Part shown: in pieces, positions 17,562 through 25,958 of the stretch
Layout: every line of letters begins with the position of its first letter
Position numbering within the stretch: position 1 is the stretch's first letter
Assembly (NCBI GenBank): GCA_040221175.1
Contig: JAVJVK010000013.1
Span: forward strand, 248,001 to 312,000
Source: Phycisphaerales bacterium
Lineage (GTDB): Bacteria; Planctomycetota; Phycisphaerae; Phycisphaerales; UBA1924
Direction: 5' to 3'
DNA: 64,000 nt
The notes under the pieces: generated by a model
Databases searched by the model: none
What the model was told of the DNA's origin: nothing
The model's input: only the letters and a program-made list of their open reading frames with translations
Position numbers and translations under genes: made by a program

Positions 17562-18353
17562 TTAGCCGGCCTTGGGCTTGCCCTTGGCAGTCTGGGCGTC
17601 CTTGAGCTGCTGGGCGCCCTCGATGGTCAGCGGCTCCTGGCCGTCGCCCTCGGGGGCCGCGTCCACCGGCTCGCTCTGGGCACTCTGCGCGGCGGCCGCC
17701 TGCACCGGGGTCGCCTGGTTGCCGCTGCCGAAGTAGAAGGGCGCCGGGAAGCTCCACTGGCTGACGATGCCGGTGGTCAGCACGGTGCGCACGCGGTAGT
17801 TGATCTGGGCCATGCCGCTGGGCACGTTCTGATCGGTGAATTCCTTCGTCCCGATCGTCCCCAGTTGCTGCCAGGGGCCGGGCAATTCGCCCACGGGCAC
17901 GAGCTGGCGCTGCACCTCGAAGACCGAGCCGCCGGTCTTGGTCCCCTTAAAGGTCAGCACGACCTGGCCGCTGGTGGTCGTGTCGGTCGCCAGGTTGGTG
18001 GGGATGGGCGCCTCGGTGCGCGGGGTCGCCTTCTTGGGCGGGTCGATCTGGGCGAGCTGGTAGAGCTCGTTGGTGCCGTCCTTGCGGGCGGCCACGCGGA
18101 TCTGCTGGACCAGGAGCGAGGTGAAGTCGTACAGCGCGTCGATGGCCTCGTCCTGGGCGTCGACCTTGGCGCGGTACTGGTTCCAGGCCTCCTTGGCGTC
18201 GTCGAACTTGGTCTGGGCGTCGCTCAAGAGGCTCGACAGCGTCGTGGTGTCTTCCAATGAAAGGGTGAGCTGCTCGGCGTTCTCCGTCCAGGGGCCGATC
18301 CGCTGGCTGACGAAGTTGAGCGTGCCTTGTTGCGTCTGCTGAATCGTCGACAT
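17562..18353 (-). CDS. Helical + fibronectin-III-like protein, paralogue 2 of 3
   Basis: 263 residues. The N-terminal helical half begins with IGPWTENAEQLTLSLED and ends ELYQLAQIDPPKK. After the linker TPRTEAPIPTN an FN3-like sandwich follows (QVVLTFKGTKTGGSVFEVQR ... FTDQNVPSGMAQINYRVRTV ... FYFGSG). Shared anchors with 2946-3596 are PWTEN, YQLAQI, TFKG/TWKG and FTDxxVPxG, so the two are clear paralogues. A C-terminal extension (about 215-263, glutamine/alanine/glutamate-rich) is unique to this copy. There is no signal peptide. Unlike the other two copies, its upstream region has inverted heptamer arrays rather than a 21-bp array. Function unknown. Confidence 0.75.
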   Translation of the reverse strand: MSTIQQTQQGTLNFVSQRIGPWTENAEQLTLSLEDTTTLSSLLSDAQTKFDDAKEAWNQYRAKVDAQDEAIDALYDFTSLLVQQIRVAARKDGTNELYQLAQIDPPKKATPRTEAPIPTNLATDTTTSGQVVLTFKGTKTGGSVFEVQRQLVPVGELPGPWQQLGTIGTKEFTDQNVPSGMAQINYRVRTVLTTGIVSQWSFPAPFYFGSGNQATPVQAAAAQSAQSEPVDAAPEGDGQEPLTIEGAQQLKDAQTAKGKPKAG

Positions 18354-18534
18354 GGTTTCACCATCCGGTTGATGTGTCGCGGGCGCCGGCGGCCATCCGC
18401 CCGGTCACCCCGATCGGCCCGCAACTGCACGGGCCGCTGGGGCGGTCATCGGGAAAGGAATCCCGCCGATCCAGTGGTCGGCGCGTGCCGGGGGCGAAAA
18501 TGGGTCCGGTCGTGCGGGTTGGGGGGGTAAAGGG

Positions 18535-18649
18535 GAGCGACGAAGGCACGCAGCGGCGGAGCGACGAAGGGAAGAACGAAGAAGGGGACCGGTTCTCGGT
18601 CCCCCCCTCCGTCGCTTCGTCGCTCGATCGCTGCGTCGCTTTCTTCCTC
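18535..18649. repeat. Inverted heptamer/octamer arrays around a hairpin
   Basis: Left array of GCGACGAAG-like units (18535-18585), a perfect hairpin GGACCG-GTTCT-CGGTCC (18586-18602), and a right array of TCGTCGCT-like units (18607-18649) that is the reverse complement of the left over about 34 imperfect positions. The whole could fold into one long stem. It lies between the 3' end of the dockerin gene and the start of FN3 paralogue 2, both on the minus strand, so it may be a terminator or 3'-end structure. Confidence 0.65.
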
Positions 18650-20045
18650 AGCACCCCGCGTCGAACGCCGTTTGATACGCGAGGAAGTCGAAGATGGTCA
18701 GCTCGCCGTCGCCGTCGAAGTCGGCTTGTGCGTCGCCGTCCTGGAAAAAGTTCGCAAAGCTCAGGAAGTCGAAGATTGTGAGGTCGCCGTCGGCGTCAAG
18801 GTCAGCGGGGCAATCGAAGCACGCGAGGTTGTAGGCGTAGGCGGCGCCGCCGGGCTCCTCGTTGTGCGCGCCAACGATTGCCCAGGGGCCGTGCAGGGCC
18901 GTAGTCGATCCGAAGTCGTGTGGGCCGCTCGACGCCCCGTCCCCAGGACGGAGCACGGCGGTTTCGCGCCAGGCCCCGTCGGCTCCGCGCTGAAAGGCGA
19001 ATGCTCGGTAGTCGTCGAGCCGGCCGTGGCCCGTGATCAGATGATCGCCATAGACCGAGATACTTTGGCCGAAGCCTGCGCGAAATGCAGGCATACTGGA
19101 CAGTATTTCTTGTCGCAGCGTCCAGATGTCCCCATCTAGTTCGTAGATGTAGACCGCTCCTTGAGACCTGAAGGCACGCTCGACGCCTCGCGCCCCGACC
19201 GCGAGCGTGGTGCCATCAAAGGCGAGGCCGTACCCGAAGTTCACGCTTTGCTCAGTCAGAGGTGGCTGCTCCGGCGGCAACATCCGCTGGACATATTCCA
19301 GCGAGCCGTCGGGATTGCGATGGTACACAATCACCGAGCCGTGCAGCGGCGAACCATGCGGCGAGCCGGTGGAGCTGTCGCGGTAAGCGCCGATGAAAAC
19401 CCAATCTCCGAGCATCAAGACGGACTCGTTGGCGTAGTAGCTGAGTTCGGACACCTCCGGCGGCCGCTCGATGGTCTGCTCATGCGCCCACTGGCCGCCC
19501 ACTTCCCGGAACCGATAGACGAGCCCGGCTTGGCTGACGAGCGCCGTATCGCCGTACAGCGCGGCCGCCCTGCCGAACCCGCTCCTCCCTACTGGCTCCC
19601 CGTCCGGCCGCGGGATGCGAGCGGTTTCGACCCACAGCTCACCGTCGTACTCATAAATGTGGCCGTAGCCGAGCTCGCCCTGGCCCATCTTGAGCGCCGT
19701 GACCGTCAGGAAACGATTGGGGTTGAGCGGGTCGAGCGCCACGGCCGCGCCGAAGCCATCGAGGAAGCCGATGTCCGGCGGAATGATAGTCTGGGTCTGG
19801 ATCCAGCGCGATCCCTCGCGCTCGAAGGCATAGACGGCCCCGGCCTGGCAGCCGAACGGGTCGCCGCCGGGGCAGAACGAAACCGCCAGACCATCGCCCA
19901 CGATCAGGTGCCGCTCGTTCATCGAAAGGGCGTGGCCGAAGCCCTTGGCCAGGTCGGGCGGGCCGACGAGGCGCTGGACGGGGTCGTCGGCCAGCCCGGA
20001 TGACGCAAATACGACAGCGACGAGAGCGTGGAGCAAAGAATTCAT
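18648..20045 (-). CDS. Secreted FG-GAP-like protein with GC-type dockerin tail
   Basis: 465 residues from the ATG at 20045, where a signal peptide starts (MNSLLHALVAVVFASSGLAD); ATGs 3 and 12 codons upstream are possible. The body has about seven repeats of an FG-GAP-like blade (FGHALSMNERHLIVGDG, GFGAAVALDPLN, GFGRAAALYGDTALVS, NFGYGLAFDGTTLAVGARG, GFGQSISVYGDHLITGHG), suggesting a beta-propeller. The last 53 residues carry two EF-hand-like calcium loops, DLDADGDLTIFDFLSFANFF and DFDGDGELTIFDFLAYQTAF, and a terminal Cys: the Phycisphaerae GC-type dockerin. It is likely an exported surface or extracellular protein; the tail's receptor is unknown. Confidence 0.82.
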   Translation of the reverse strand: MNSLLHALVAVVFASSGLADDPVQRLVGPPDLAKGFGHALSMNERHLIVGDGLAVSFCPGGDPFGCQAGAVYAFEREGSRWIQTQTIIPPDIGFLDGFGAAVALDPLNPNRFLTVTALKMGQGELGYGHIYEYDGELWVETARIPRPDGEPVGRSGFGRAAALYGDTALVSQAGLVYRFREVGGQWAHEQTIERPPEVSELSYYANESVLMLGDWVFIGAYRDSSTGSPHGSPLHGSVIVYHRNPDGSLEYVQRMLPPEQPPLTEQSVNFGYGLAFDGTTLAVGARGVERAFRSQGAVYIYELDGDIWTLRQEILSSMPAFRAGFGQSISVYGDHLITGHGRLDDYRAFAFQRGADGAWRETAVLRPGDGASSGPHDFGSTTALHGPWAIVGAHNEEPGGAAYAYNLACFDCPADLDADGDLTIFDFLSFANFFQDGDAQADFDGDGELTIFDFLAYQTAFDAGC

Positions 20046-20131
20046 GACATCCATTGTGACGGATTTCGCCCCGCGATGCAAGCGAATCTAGCCGGATATG
20101 TCAAGAAATCGGGTGATCGAGTGAAAAGGGG

Positions 20132-20163
20132 TTGACAGCGCCCCCCCCCCCATCTTGTACATT
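20132..20163 (+). promoter_or_regulatory. Putative promoter with a C11 tract in the spacer
   Basis: A perfect TTGACA (20132-20137) is followed by G-C-G and a run of eleven C (20141-20151). The best -10 candidate is TACATT (20158-20163), giving a 20-bp spacer, longer than the optimal 17. It lies 38 bp before the secreted-protein start at 20202. The tract could vary in length and tune spacing; this is inference. Confidence 0.5.
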
Positions 20164-20201
20164 ATCTCACGTTCGACACTCGCGGCACAGGGGGATCACA
20201 C

Positions 20202-22211
20202 ATGCAGACTCGCAACGCGTTCACGCTGGCATCGATCGTCATCGCGTGCGGCCTGCCCGTGGGCACGGCCCACGCGCAGACCCCGCCCAACGACTACGTG
20301 GCCCACGAGCAGGACGCAACGGATGGGGCCAACAACGAGGGAGCCTGGCCGACCGCCCCGGCGGTGGGCGTGAGCAACCTGGGCGTGCTGGCCGCCGGCA
20401 CACGGTACCTCTCGCTGTTCTCCAAGGCCGCCACGATCACCGCGCTCGACGAGCGCGGCGTGGACGACCTTGACTTCCCTTTCGTGCCCGTCATCTCGAG
20501 CGGCGCAGTGCTGCTCGACCCGGTGGCCAACCACGATCCGATCCACAATCGATTGTGGGGGCTCTACACCGAGGCCGAGGTGGTCTCCATCGATCCGCTT
20601 GCGATCGATGACTGCGCCTTTAGCTCCTCGCTACACCTGTCGGTGAACAAGTCTGGGGCGAACTTTGGCATCACCGACCCCCTCGACGATTCGGAGTGGT
20701 GGTACTACACCGGCAGCGGCGGGTCGGCGGGTAACGGGGGCGAAGCGTTCGATCTCTTGGACGACGTGTCGATTCAGAAGTACAAGGGCGACGCCGCCCA
20801 TGTACCCCCGTTCTACACAACGCGGCTGGGCTCTCTTGGCTTCCACACCATCACCGGCGACCCCAACGACCGCTCTGGCGGCCTGATTCTGGCGACCAAT
20901 GCACGCACTCGGTGTTTTCTTCCAGAGGGCACCAATGGTCCGACGCCGCTCAACCAAGAGGTCCGCCAGTTCATCTACGTCATTCCCTACGAACACGATG
21001 GGGGCGCCTCGTCGATCCTCGACGGTGATCGGCCGGGCGAGAGCGACATGACGGTGATCAGGCCATTCGAGGGTGACGTAACACTTGGCGTCGTTGCTGA
21101 TACCTCAACTTACGGCTGCGTCGTGCAGGCCCCCTTCGAGCAGGTGGAGAACGCCACGTTTATCATCAGCGTGCCCGACACCTATCAACCGTTCGGTTCG
21201 ACCATCCCCTCGGAGGCAATCCGGCTGAAGGGCGTGTTCGACGCCGACGCAGGCGTGGGCGTGGATTGGACGCTCCAGCAGCGGACCTCGTCCGGCACGC
21301 TCTCGGACAACACGGTCGACACGACGCTCAAGTTCTATCCGCCCCGGGAGGCAGACGACTTCGGACCCATCACGCTGCCGCGGACGCCAGACGGTACGTG
21401 GGAGCCCGAGGCCCAGGGCGCGTACTTCCATTCGGCGGTGATCGCCAAAGACGGCAGCGCCAACGGCGGGGCCTTCCGCATCTTCGCCGTCCACGCCGTG
21501 CTGCCCGAGGACCAGGGCAACATCGTGCAGCAATGGGTCGTGCAGTGGTACGTGCTCGATCCGAATCTGAGCAACTTCCAATCGACGACCCCCGACATGT
21601 GGCAGCCCACGATCGTGGCCCAAGGCCGCATCCCGGTCGACATCAGCGAGGACGAGGGCGACCGGTACCACCCGGTCATCGTCGTCAACCGTCGCGGCCA
21701 GGCGTTCATCGAGTACACCTACTCGGACGAGACCGACCCGATGAACGACGACACGTGGCCTGAGGTCCGCCGCGTCCGCCTAAACAACTCGTACACTGGC
21801 ATCGTCGGCTCGGAGACGGTCGTGCGTTCGGGCCCGCTGGTCGCCTACGACGACTCGATCCTGGAGACGTGGGCGAACGTTGCCGATGCACAGGCCGATC
21901 CGGTCAATCCGTGTTCGTATTGGTCGACGCACACGCTGGTGGCCGACGACAGCCCCAGCCCGACGACGAAGCGCGACGCGTGGCTGTTCCATCAGGCCTA
22001 CGGCACATCGGTCGGGCGTAATTGCTTCCAGACGCCCGCCATGCTCGACCTGACCGACGATGCGGCGGTCGACGCCTACGACATGGCCGCCTTCACGCCC
22101 CTGTACGACCGCCGGGCCCGCCGCGTCGACATCGACGGCAGCGGCGAGGTCGACGCCATCGACATGCTGCTCTACATCGACGCGTTCGACGCGTACACGC
22201 GCGGCCGGTAA
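20202..22211 (+). CDS. Large secreted protein with dockerin-like C-terminus
   Basis: 669 residues. A signal peptide is clear (MQTRNAFTLASIVIACGLPV ending AHAQ). The mature part is rich in aromatic/beta segments typical of secreted planctomycete proteins (EWWYYTGSGGSAGNGGEAFD, RQFIYVIPYEHDGGASSILD, VVQWYVLDPNLSNFQSTTPD) but I do not recognise a domain. The C-terminal 50 residues form two calcium-loop motifs, LTDDAAVDAYDMAAFTPLYD and DIDGSGEVDAIDMLLYIDAF, a type I-like dockerin rather than the TIFDFL variety seen elsewhere. The start follows GGGGGAT. It is divergently transcribed from the FG-GAP dockerin gene, and has its own terminator at 22239-22264. Confidence 0.75.
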   Translation: MQTRNAFTLASIVIACGLPVGTAHAQTPPNDYVAHEQDATDGANNEGAWPTAPAVGVSNLGVLAAGTRYLSLFSKAATITALDERGVDDLDFPFVPVISSGAVLLDPVANHDPIHNRLWGLYTEAEVVSIDPLAIDDCAFSSSLHLSVNKSGANFGITDPLDDSEWWYYTGSGGSAGNGGEAFDLLDDVSIQKYKGDAAHVPPFYTTRLGSLGFHTITGDPNDRSGGLILATNARTRCFLPEGTNGPTPLNQEVRQFIYVIPYEHDGGASSILDGDRPGESDMTVIRPFEGDVTLGVVADTSTYGCVVQAPFEQVENATFIISVPDTYQPFGSTIPSEAIRLKGVFDADAGVGVDWTLQQRTSSGTLSDNTVDTTLKFYPPREADDFGPITLPRTPDGTWEPEAQGAYFHSAVIAKDGSANGGAFRIFAVHAVLPEDQGNIVQQWVVQWYVLDPNLSNFQSTTPDMWQPTIVAQGRIPVDISEDEGDRYHPVIVVNRRGQAFIEYTYSDETDPMNDDTWPEVRRVRLNNSYTGIVGSETVVRSGPLVAYDDSILETWANVADAQADPVNPCSYWSTHTLVADDSPSPTTKRDAWLFHQAYGTSVGRNCFQTPAMLDLTDDAAVDAYDMAAFTPLYDRRARRVDIDGSGEVDAIDMLLYIDAFDAYTRGR

Positions 22212-22238
22212 TCGCCGCTCCCAACACGAACACCCCTC

Positions 22239-22264
22239 GGCCCGCCACGCGGGCCTTTCTTATT
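22239..22264 (+). terminator. Rho-independent terminator
   Basis: Perfect 7-bp stem GGCCCGC-CAC-GCGGGCC followed by TTTCTTATT, 27 bp after the stop of the secreted protein gene. Orientation suits the plus-strand gene. Confidence 0.85.
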
Positions 22265-22429
22265 GGTCCCGCCGACGCGCACCACCGTACGTCCGAGAGC
22301 CACGGCCACCCGACCACGCTCCGATCACCCACCAACCAACCCCCGCCCCAAACAAAGCCGAGACTTTTTTTCTGGTCAATGTTCGAGTTAGCACCCCTGA
22401 CGCCCGCGCCAGAGAGGCCAAGGTCCGGA
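22265..22429. other. Gene-free stretch between terminator and array B
   Basis: No gene seen in this part of the 750-bp gap between convergent genes. It is lower in GC near 22340-22385 and holds T8 in GCCGAGACTTTTTTTCTGG (22357-22375), similar to a motif upstream of FN3 paralogue 1. Confidence 0.4.
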
Positions 22430-22744
22430 TCCATGGGCGCGGATTGCCAGGACTCGGCACGGGATTGCCAATCCGCGCGACGAAACTGGCAATCCGCGCG
22501 ACGGAACTGCCAATCCGCGCGACGGGACTGGCGGCCGGCGCGATGGTCCTTGCGATCCGCGCGATCGGGGCGCCAGCCCGCGCGACCGGACTGGCGGCCC
22601 CCTCAACGGTCCCGGCAGTCCGCGCGATCGGGAAGCCAGCCCGCGCGACAGGACCGCCAGCCCGATCGCGCGCCCCGGCTCCCCCGTCGCGCGGGCCGGC
22701 GGCCTTCGGGCCCGGGCCGGCGACCCGCGCGATCGATCCGCGGG
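22430..22744. repeat. 21-bp tandem array B (about 15 units)
   Basis: Units start every 21 bp from 22430. The core is TCCGCGCGAC...CTGGC (clearest copies at 22472, 22493 and 22514). All reading frames are open for the reason of period, giving 7-residue repeats such as SARRNWQ or IRATELP, with no favoured frame and no start or ribosome site, so it is treated as non-coding. It is bounded by terminators at both ends (22239, 22788). Sequence is unrelated to arrays A and C although the period is identical. Confidence 0.88.
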
Positions 22745-22787
22745 CCCGGGCGTCCGCAAACGCGGCGATGCGAGCCGGCGCACGAGA

Positions 22788-22816
22788 AAGCCCGGGCTCG
22801 CGCCCGGGCTTCATTT
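22788..22816. terminator. Strong bidirectional terminator hairpin
   Basis: Perfect 10-bp stem AAGCCCGGGC-TCGC-GCCCGGGCTT followed by CATTTC on the plus strand and CTTTCTC on the minus strand. It closes array B on the side of the phosphohexomutase gene. Confidence 0.8.
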
Positions 22817-22842
22817 CACCACACAAGTCGATTGTGCCCCAG

Positions 22843-22958
22843 GGCCTCGTTCTTACGAGGCAAGCTCACCGCCGGAGGCGGTGACTCAATGTGCTGGTTG
22901 CCCGAAGAGGAACCGGCCTCGTTCTTACGAGGCCAACTCACCGCCGGAGGCGGTGACT
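22843..22958. repeat. Direct pair of a 44-bp double-hairpin element
   Basis: Copies at 22843-22886 and 22915-22958 differ at two adjacent-region bases. Each contains two perfect hairpins in a row: GCCTCG-TTCTTA-CGAGGC and TCACCGCC-GGA-GGCGGTGA. The second copy ends 3 bp before the stop of the phosphohexomutase gene, so on the minus strand both lie in its 3' region. Four stems in 116 bp between convergent genes suggest an mRNA-end or terminator element, or a small repeated element of the genome. Confidence 0.85.
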
Positions 22959-22961
22959 ATG

Positions 22962-24404
22962 TCAATGCTCGACGCGCTTGCCCAGCAGCGGGCCCACGCG
23001 GTCGACCAGGCGGTTGAGCGTCTGGCGGTCCTTCGCCTCGGCGTTGAGGCGCAGCAGGGGTTCGGTGTTGCTCATCCGCACGTTGATCCACCAGCCTTCC
23101 TTTTCGAAGGCGTCGATCGTGATACCGTCCAGGTTGTCAACGAGTGCATCGTCGCCGGCGATCTCCTCCTCGAGCTTGTTGATCGCCTCCTGGGGCTCCT
23201 CGTTGGTGTAATTCAGCTCGCCGCTCTGCACGTAGCGCGCAATCGGCTTGATGAGCTGGCCCAGGCTCTTCTTGCTGCGGCCCAAGAGGCCCAGGACGGT
23301 CGACATCGCGATGGCGCCCGAGTCGGCGTTGTAATTGTCCTGGAAGTAGAAGTGGCCGCTGAGCTCGCCCCCAAACACGGCGCCGTGCTCGGCCATCGCG
23401 GCCTTCATGAACACGTGGCCCACGCGGCCGCGCACGGGCGTGCCGCCGGCCTTGCGGACGTCCTCCTCGACGGCCTTGCTCGAGCGCAGGTCGTAGACGA
23501 TGGCGCTGCCCGGGTGCCGCTCGAGCGCATCGGCGGCCAGCAGCGCGGTGAGGTGGTCGCAGCCGATGATCTGGGCCTCGTCGTCGACCACCATGCAGCG
23601 GTCGGCGTCGCCATCGAAGCAAAAACCAACGTCGGCGTTATGCTCGATGACCGCCTCCTGCGTGTTGCGCATGTTGCTCTTGACAAGAGGATTCGGCGGG
23701 TGGGCGAACTCGCCGCTGGTATTGTCCATGTTGACGGTGATGAGCTCGATGCCGCAGTCGAGGTAGCCCTCGAGCAGCTCGCCCTTCTCGCCGAAGACCT
23801 TGGGGATCATCGTGCCGGCCATGGCGTTGGAGGCGTCGACGACGACCTTGAGGGGCCTATTGCGCGTCGAGGGCCCGCCCGCACGCACGAAGTGCCGCAC
23901 GTGCTTGGCGTAGGGCTTCCACAAATCACGCTGCTCGACGCGGCCGCTTGGGTCGTCGATCGTGCGCATGTCGGCCATCGCGGCGTGCTTGCGGATGTCG
24001 GCCAGGCCGGTCGCCTCGCCGATGGGCCTGGCCTTGGGTCCGGCGATCTTGAAGCCGTTCCAGTTGGGCGGGTTGTGGCTCGCGGTAACCATCACCCCGC
24101 CCGCGCAGCCCAGGTGGTTGATGGCGAAGTAGATCATGGGCGTGTCGACCAGGCCCAGGTCGATGACGCTGACGCCCGTGCGCGTGAGCCCGTCGATGAG
24201 CTGGTCGGTGAGCACGGGCCCGCTCTCGCGCATGTCGCGCCCGACGACGACGGTGCGCATCATGGGCGTGTTCTCGCCGGTGGCCTTGGCGACTTCTAAG
24301 ACGAAGCGCCCCGTGCCCACGCCCACCTGCCAGGCCATGCGGTCGGTCAAGAGGTCGGGGTAGGTTCCGCGGATGTCGTACGCCTTGAAGACTCGTCCGA
24401 GCAT
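22962..24404 (-). CDS. Phosphomannomutase/phosphoglucomutase (alpha-D-phosphohexomutase family)
   Basis: 480 residues from the ATG at 24404, preceded by GGAG; an upstream in-frame ATG gives a less likely N-terminus. The four signature loops are present: VTASHNPPNWNGFK with the phosphoserine, the metal loop DGDADRCM, the sugar loop GGELSGHFYF, and the phosphate loop MSNTEPLLRLNAEA. The enzyme moves phosphate between C1 and C6 of mannose or glucose, supplying GDP-mannose or UDP-glucose routes to surface polysaccharide in the cytoplasm. It stands alone here, convergent to the secreted-protein gene. Substrate preference cannot be read from the sequence. Confidence 0.93.
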   Translation of the reverse strand: MLGRVFKAYDIRGTYPDLLTDRMAWQVGVGTGRFVLEVAKATGENTPMMRTVVVGRDMRESGPVLTDQLIDGLTRTGVSVIDLGLVDTPMIYFAINHLGCAGGVMVTASHNPPNWNGFKIAGPKARPIGEATGLADIRKHAAMADMRTIDDPSGRVEQRDLWKPYAKHVRHFVRAGGPSTRNRPLKVVVDASNAMAGTMIPKVFGEKGELLEGYLDCGIELITVNMDNTSGEFAHPPNPLVKSNMRNTQEAVIEHNADVGFCFDGDADRCMVVDDEAQIIGCDHLTALLAADALERHPGSAIVYDLRSSKAVEEDVRKAGGTPVRGRVGHVFMKAAMAEHGAVFGGELSGHFYFQDNYNADSGAIAMSTVLGLLGRSKKSLGQLIKPIARYVQSGELNYTNEEPQEAINKLEEEIAGDDALVDNLDGITIDAFEKEGWWINVRMSNTEPLLRLNAEAKDRQTLNRLVDRVGPLLGKRVEH

Positions 24405-24692
24405 GGGGGCTCCGTTGGGGGGTGTGAGGGGCCGTGTCAAAGAGGCCTTGTATGTGGGTATGTGGGGGGGGGAAGTTGCAAAACGGCAACATTAGCCGGC
24501 GGGTTCGTGGGCGTCTTGTTTGTCGGAGTTATGTTTGGGTTGATTCGGTGTTGTCGGCCGGCGGAGGCGCCTTGGAGCGGATCGCTCGCCGCTGAGCGGA
24601 GATTCACGCGGCGTTCACCCCTGGCTCAACGGCGGGAGGTATGACTTGGTGAACACGTCGACGCCGACGAACACCAATCGAAGGGAGCACCC

Positions 24693-25340
24693 ATGACCGC
24701 CAACGCCTCCACGCTCACCGGCCTGCTCGCCGCCGCCCTGGCCGGGGCCGGCACGCTGCACATCGCCCCCGCGGGCGGATCCATGCACGGGATCGACCAG
24801 CACGCCCAGCACCGCCAACAGGCCCGGCACGCCGAGCACGCCCTGCACGACGTGGACCGTGCCGTGGCGGCCATCGGACCCACCGAGGGCAACGACGGCG
24901 TTTCGGGCACCATCCGCTTCGAGAAGGTCGAGAACGGCGTCCGCGTGACGGCATACGTGGAGGGTCTGGAGCCCAACTCGAAGCACGGCTTCCACGTCCA
25001 CCAGTATGGCGACGCCACCGCGGCCGACGGCACCAGCGCGGGCGGGCACTACGACCCCTCGGGCAGCGGCCACCACGCCCGGCCCGGCACTGATGACTCA
25101 CACCACGCCGGCGACTTCGGGAACCTGGAAGCGAATTCTGAGGGGGTCGCCCGCTACGACCGAACCTTCGAGAGCCTGACCATCGCCGGGTCGGAGGCGC
25201 CGGTCCTGGGCCGGGCGGTGATCATCCACGCCCAGCCCGACCGGTTCGACCAGCCCACCGGCAGCGCGGGGGCGCGGATCGGCATCGGGGTGATCGGCGT
25301 GGCGAATCCGGAGCTGTTCGATCGGCCATTGCGGCCCTGA
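24693..25340 (+). CDS. sodC: Cu/Zn superoxide dismutase, histidine-rich N-terminus, no disulfide cysteines
   Basis: 215 residues after an AAGGGAG site. An N-terminal hydrophobic leader (LLAAALAGAGTLHI) suggests export. A tail of about 22 residues (32-52) holds seven histidines (HGIDQHAQHRQQARHAEHAL), likely metal-binding as in some periplasmic SodC. The dismutase domain has copper/zinc ligands in GFHVHQYGD (His 101, 103), GGHYDP (119), HHAGDFGNL and VIIHAQ (179), and the catalytic arginine in GARIGIG. The two cysteines that form the conserved intrasubunit disulfide are both absent: GTSAGGHYDP where CTSAG is usual, and ARIGIGVIG where RLACGVIG is usual. A 288-bp divergent region with an inverted repeat GTTGC-AAAACG-GCAAC separates it from the mutase gene. 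Confidence 0.9.
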   Translation: MTANASTLTGLLAAALAGAGTLHIAPAGGSMHGIDQHAQHRQQARHAEHALHDVDRAVAAIGPTEGNDGVSGTIRFEKVENGVRVTAYVEGLEPNSKHGFHVHQYGDATAADGTSAGGHYDPSGSGHHARPGTDDSHHAGDFGNLEANSEGVARYDRTFESLTIAGSEAPVLGRAVIIHAQPDRFDQPTGSAGARIGIGVIGVANPELFDRPLRP

Positions 25341-25531
25341 GCCTTGCCCCCCGCCCGCGGACGTGGCTATCATCTCGACCCGGCTCAGCCGGGAGCCAGC
25401 CTGCGGGATGTCCCACGGGCCGACAACGAAACGCCGAACGCACCACCGCGTCCGCGTGGCAGCCCTGGCCGGCCCACGCGACCACGCCCCCCGGAAGGGG
25501 GCGGCGGGGACCGGTGGGAGGTGGAGAAACG

Positions 25532-25957
25532 ATGGCCAAACGCGAAGTCGCTCACGTTTTCAAGATCATGGCCCCGGGCGGGTCCGCCACGCCCGCGCCG
25601 CCGCTTGGCCCCGTGCTGGGCGCCAAGGGCGTCAACCCCGGCCAGTTCATCCAGCAGTTCAACGCCGCCACCGCCCACCTGAACGGCAAGGTCGTCGGGT
25701 GCGTGGTGACCAGCTACACCGACCGCTCGTTCGAGTTCGAGGTGAAGAGTTCGCCCGCGTCGGTGCTCATCAAGGAGGCCGCCGGCATCGACAAGGGCGC
25801 CGGCACGCCGCAGACGCCCATCGCGAAGATCACCCGCGACCAGTGCCGCAAGATCGCCGAGGAAAAGATGGCCGACCTGAACGCCACCGATATCGAGGCG
25901 GCGGCGGACGTGATCGCAGGCACCGCCCGCTCGATGGGCGTCAGGGTGGAGGGCTGA
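25532..25957 (+). CDS. rplK: 50S ribosomal protein L11
   Basis: 141 residues starting MAKREVAHVFKIM after a strong GGGAGGTGGAG site. Family motifs PAPPLGPVLGAKGVNPGQFI and the C-terminal DLNATDIEAAADVIAGTARS are intact. L11 binds 23S rRNA at the GTPase centre. The 191 bp before it hold hairpins CCCGGC-TCA-GCCGGG (25379-25393) and GCCCCC-CGGAA-GGGGGC (25486-25502), the latter just upstream of the ribosome site. nusG and secE, often found directly upstream, are not there; sodC is. Confidence 0.96.
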   Translation: MAKREVAHVFKIMAPGGSATPAPPLGPVLGAKGVNPGQFIQQFNAATAHLNGKVVGCVVTSYTDRSFEFEVKSSPASVLIKEAAGIDKGAGTPQTPIAKITRDQCRKIAEEKMADLNATDIEAAADVIAGTARSMGVRVEG

Positions 25958-25958
25958 G

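Noticed and set aside
22430-22744. Array B as a coding gene for a repeat protein
   Set aside because: Every frame on both strands is open through it, none has a start with a ribosome site, and it is enclosed by terminators.
24441-24692. Small open frame at about 24462-24644 in the mutase-sodC gap
   Set aside because: Starts with low-complexity glycine, has no ribosome site and no similarity I recognise; this is a divergent promoter region.
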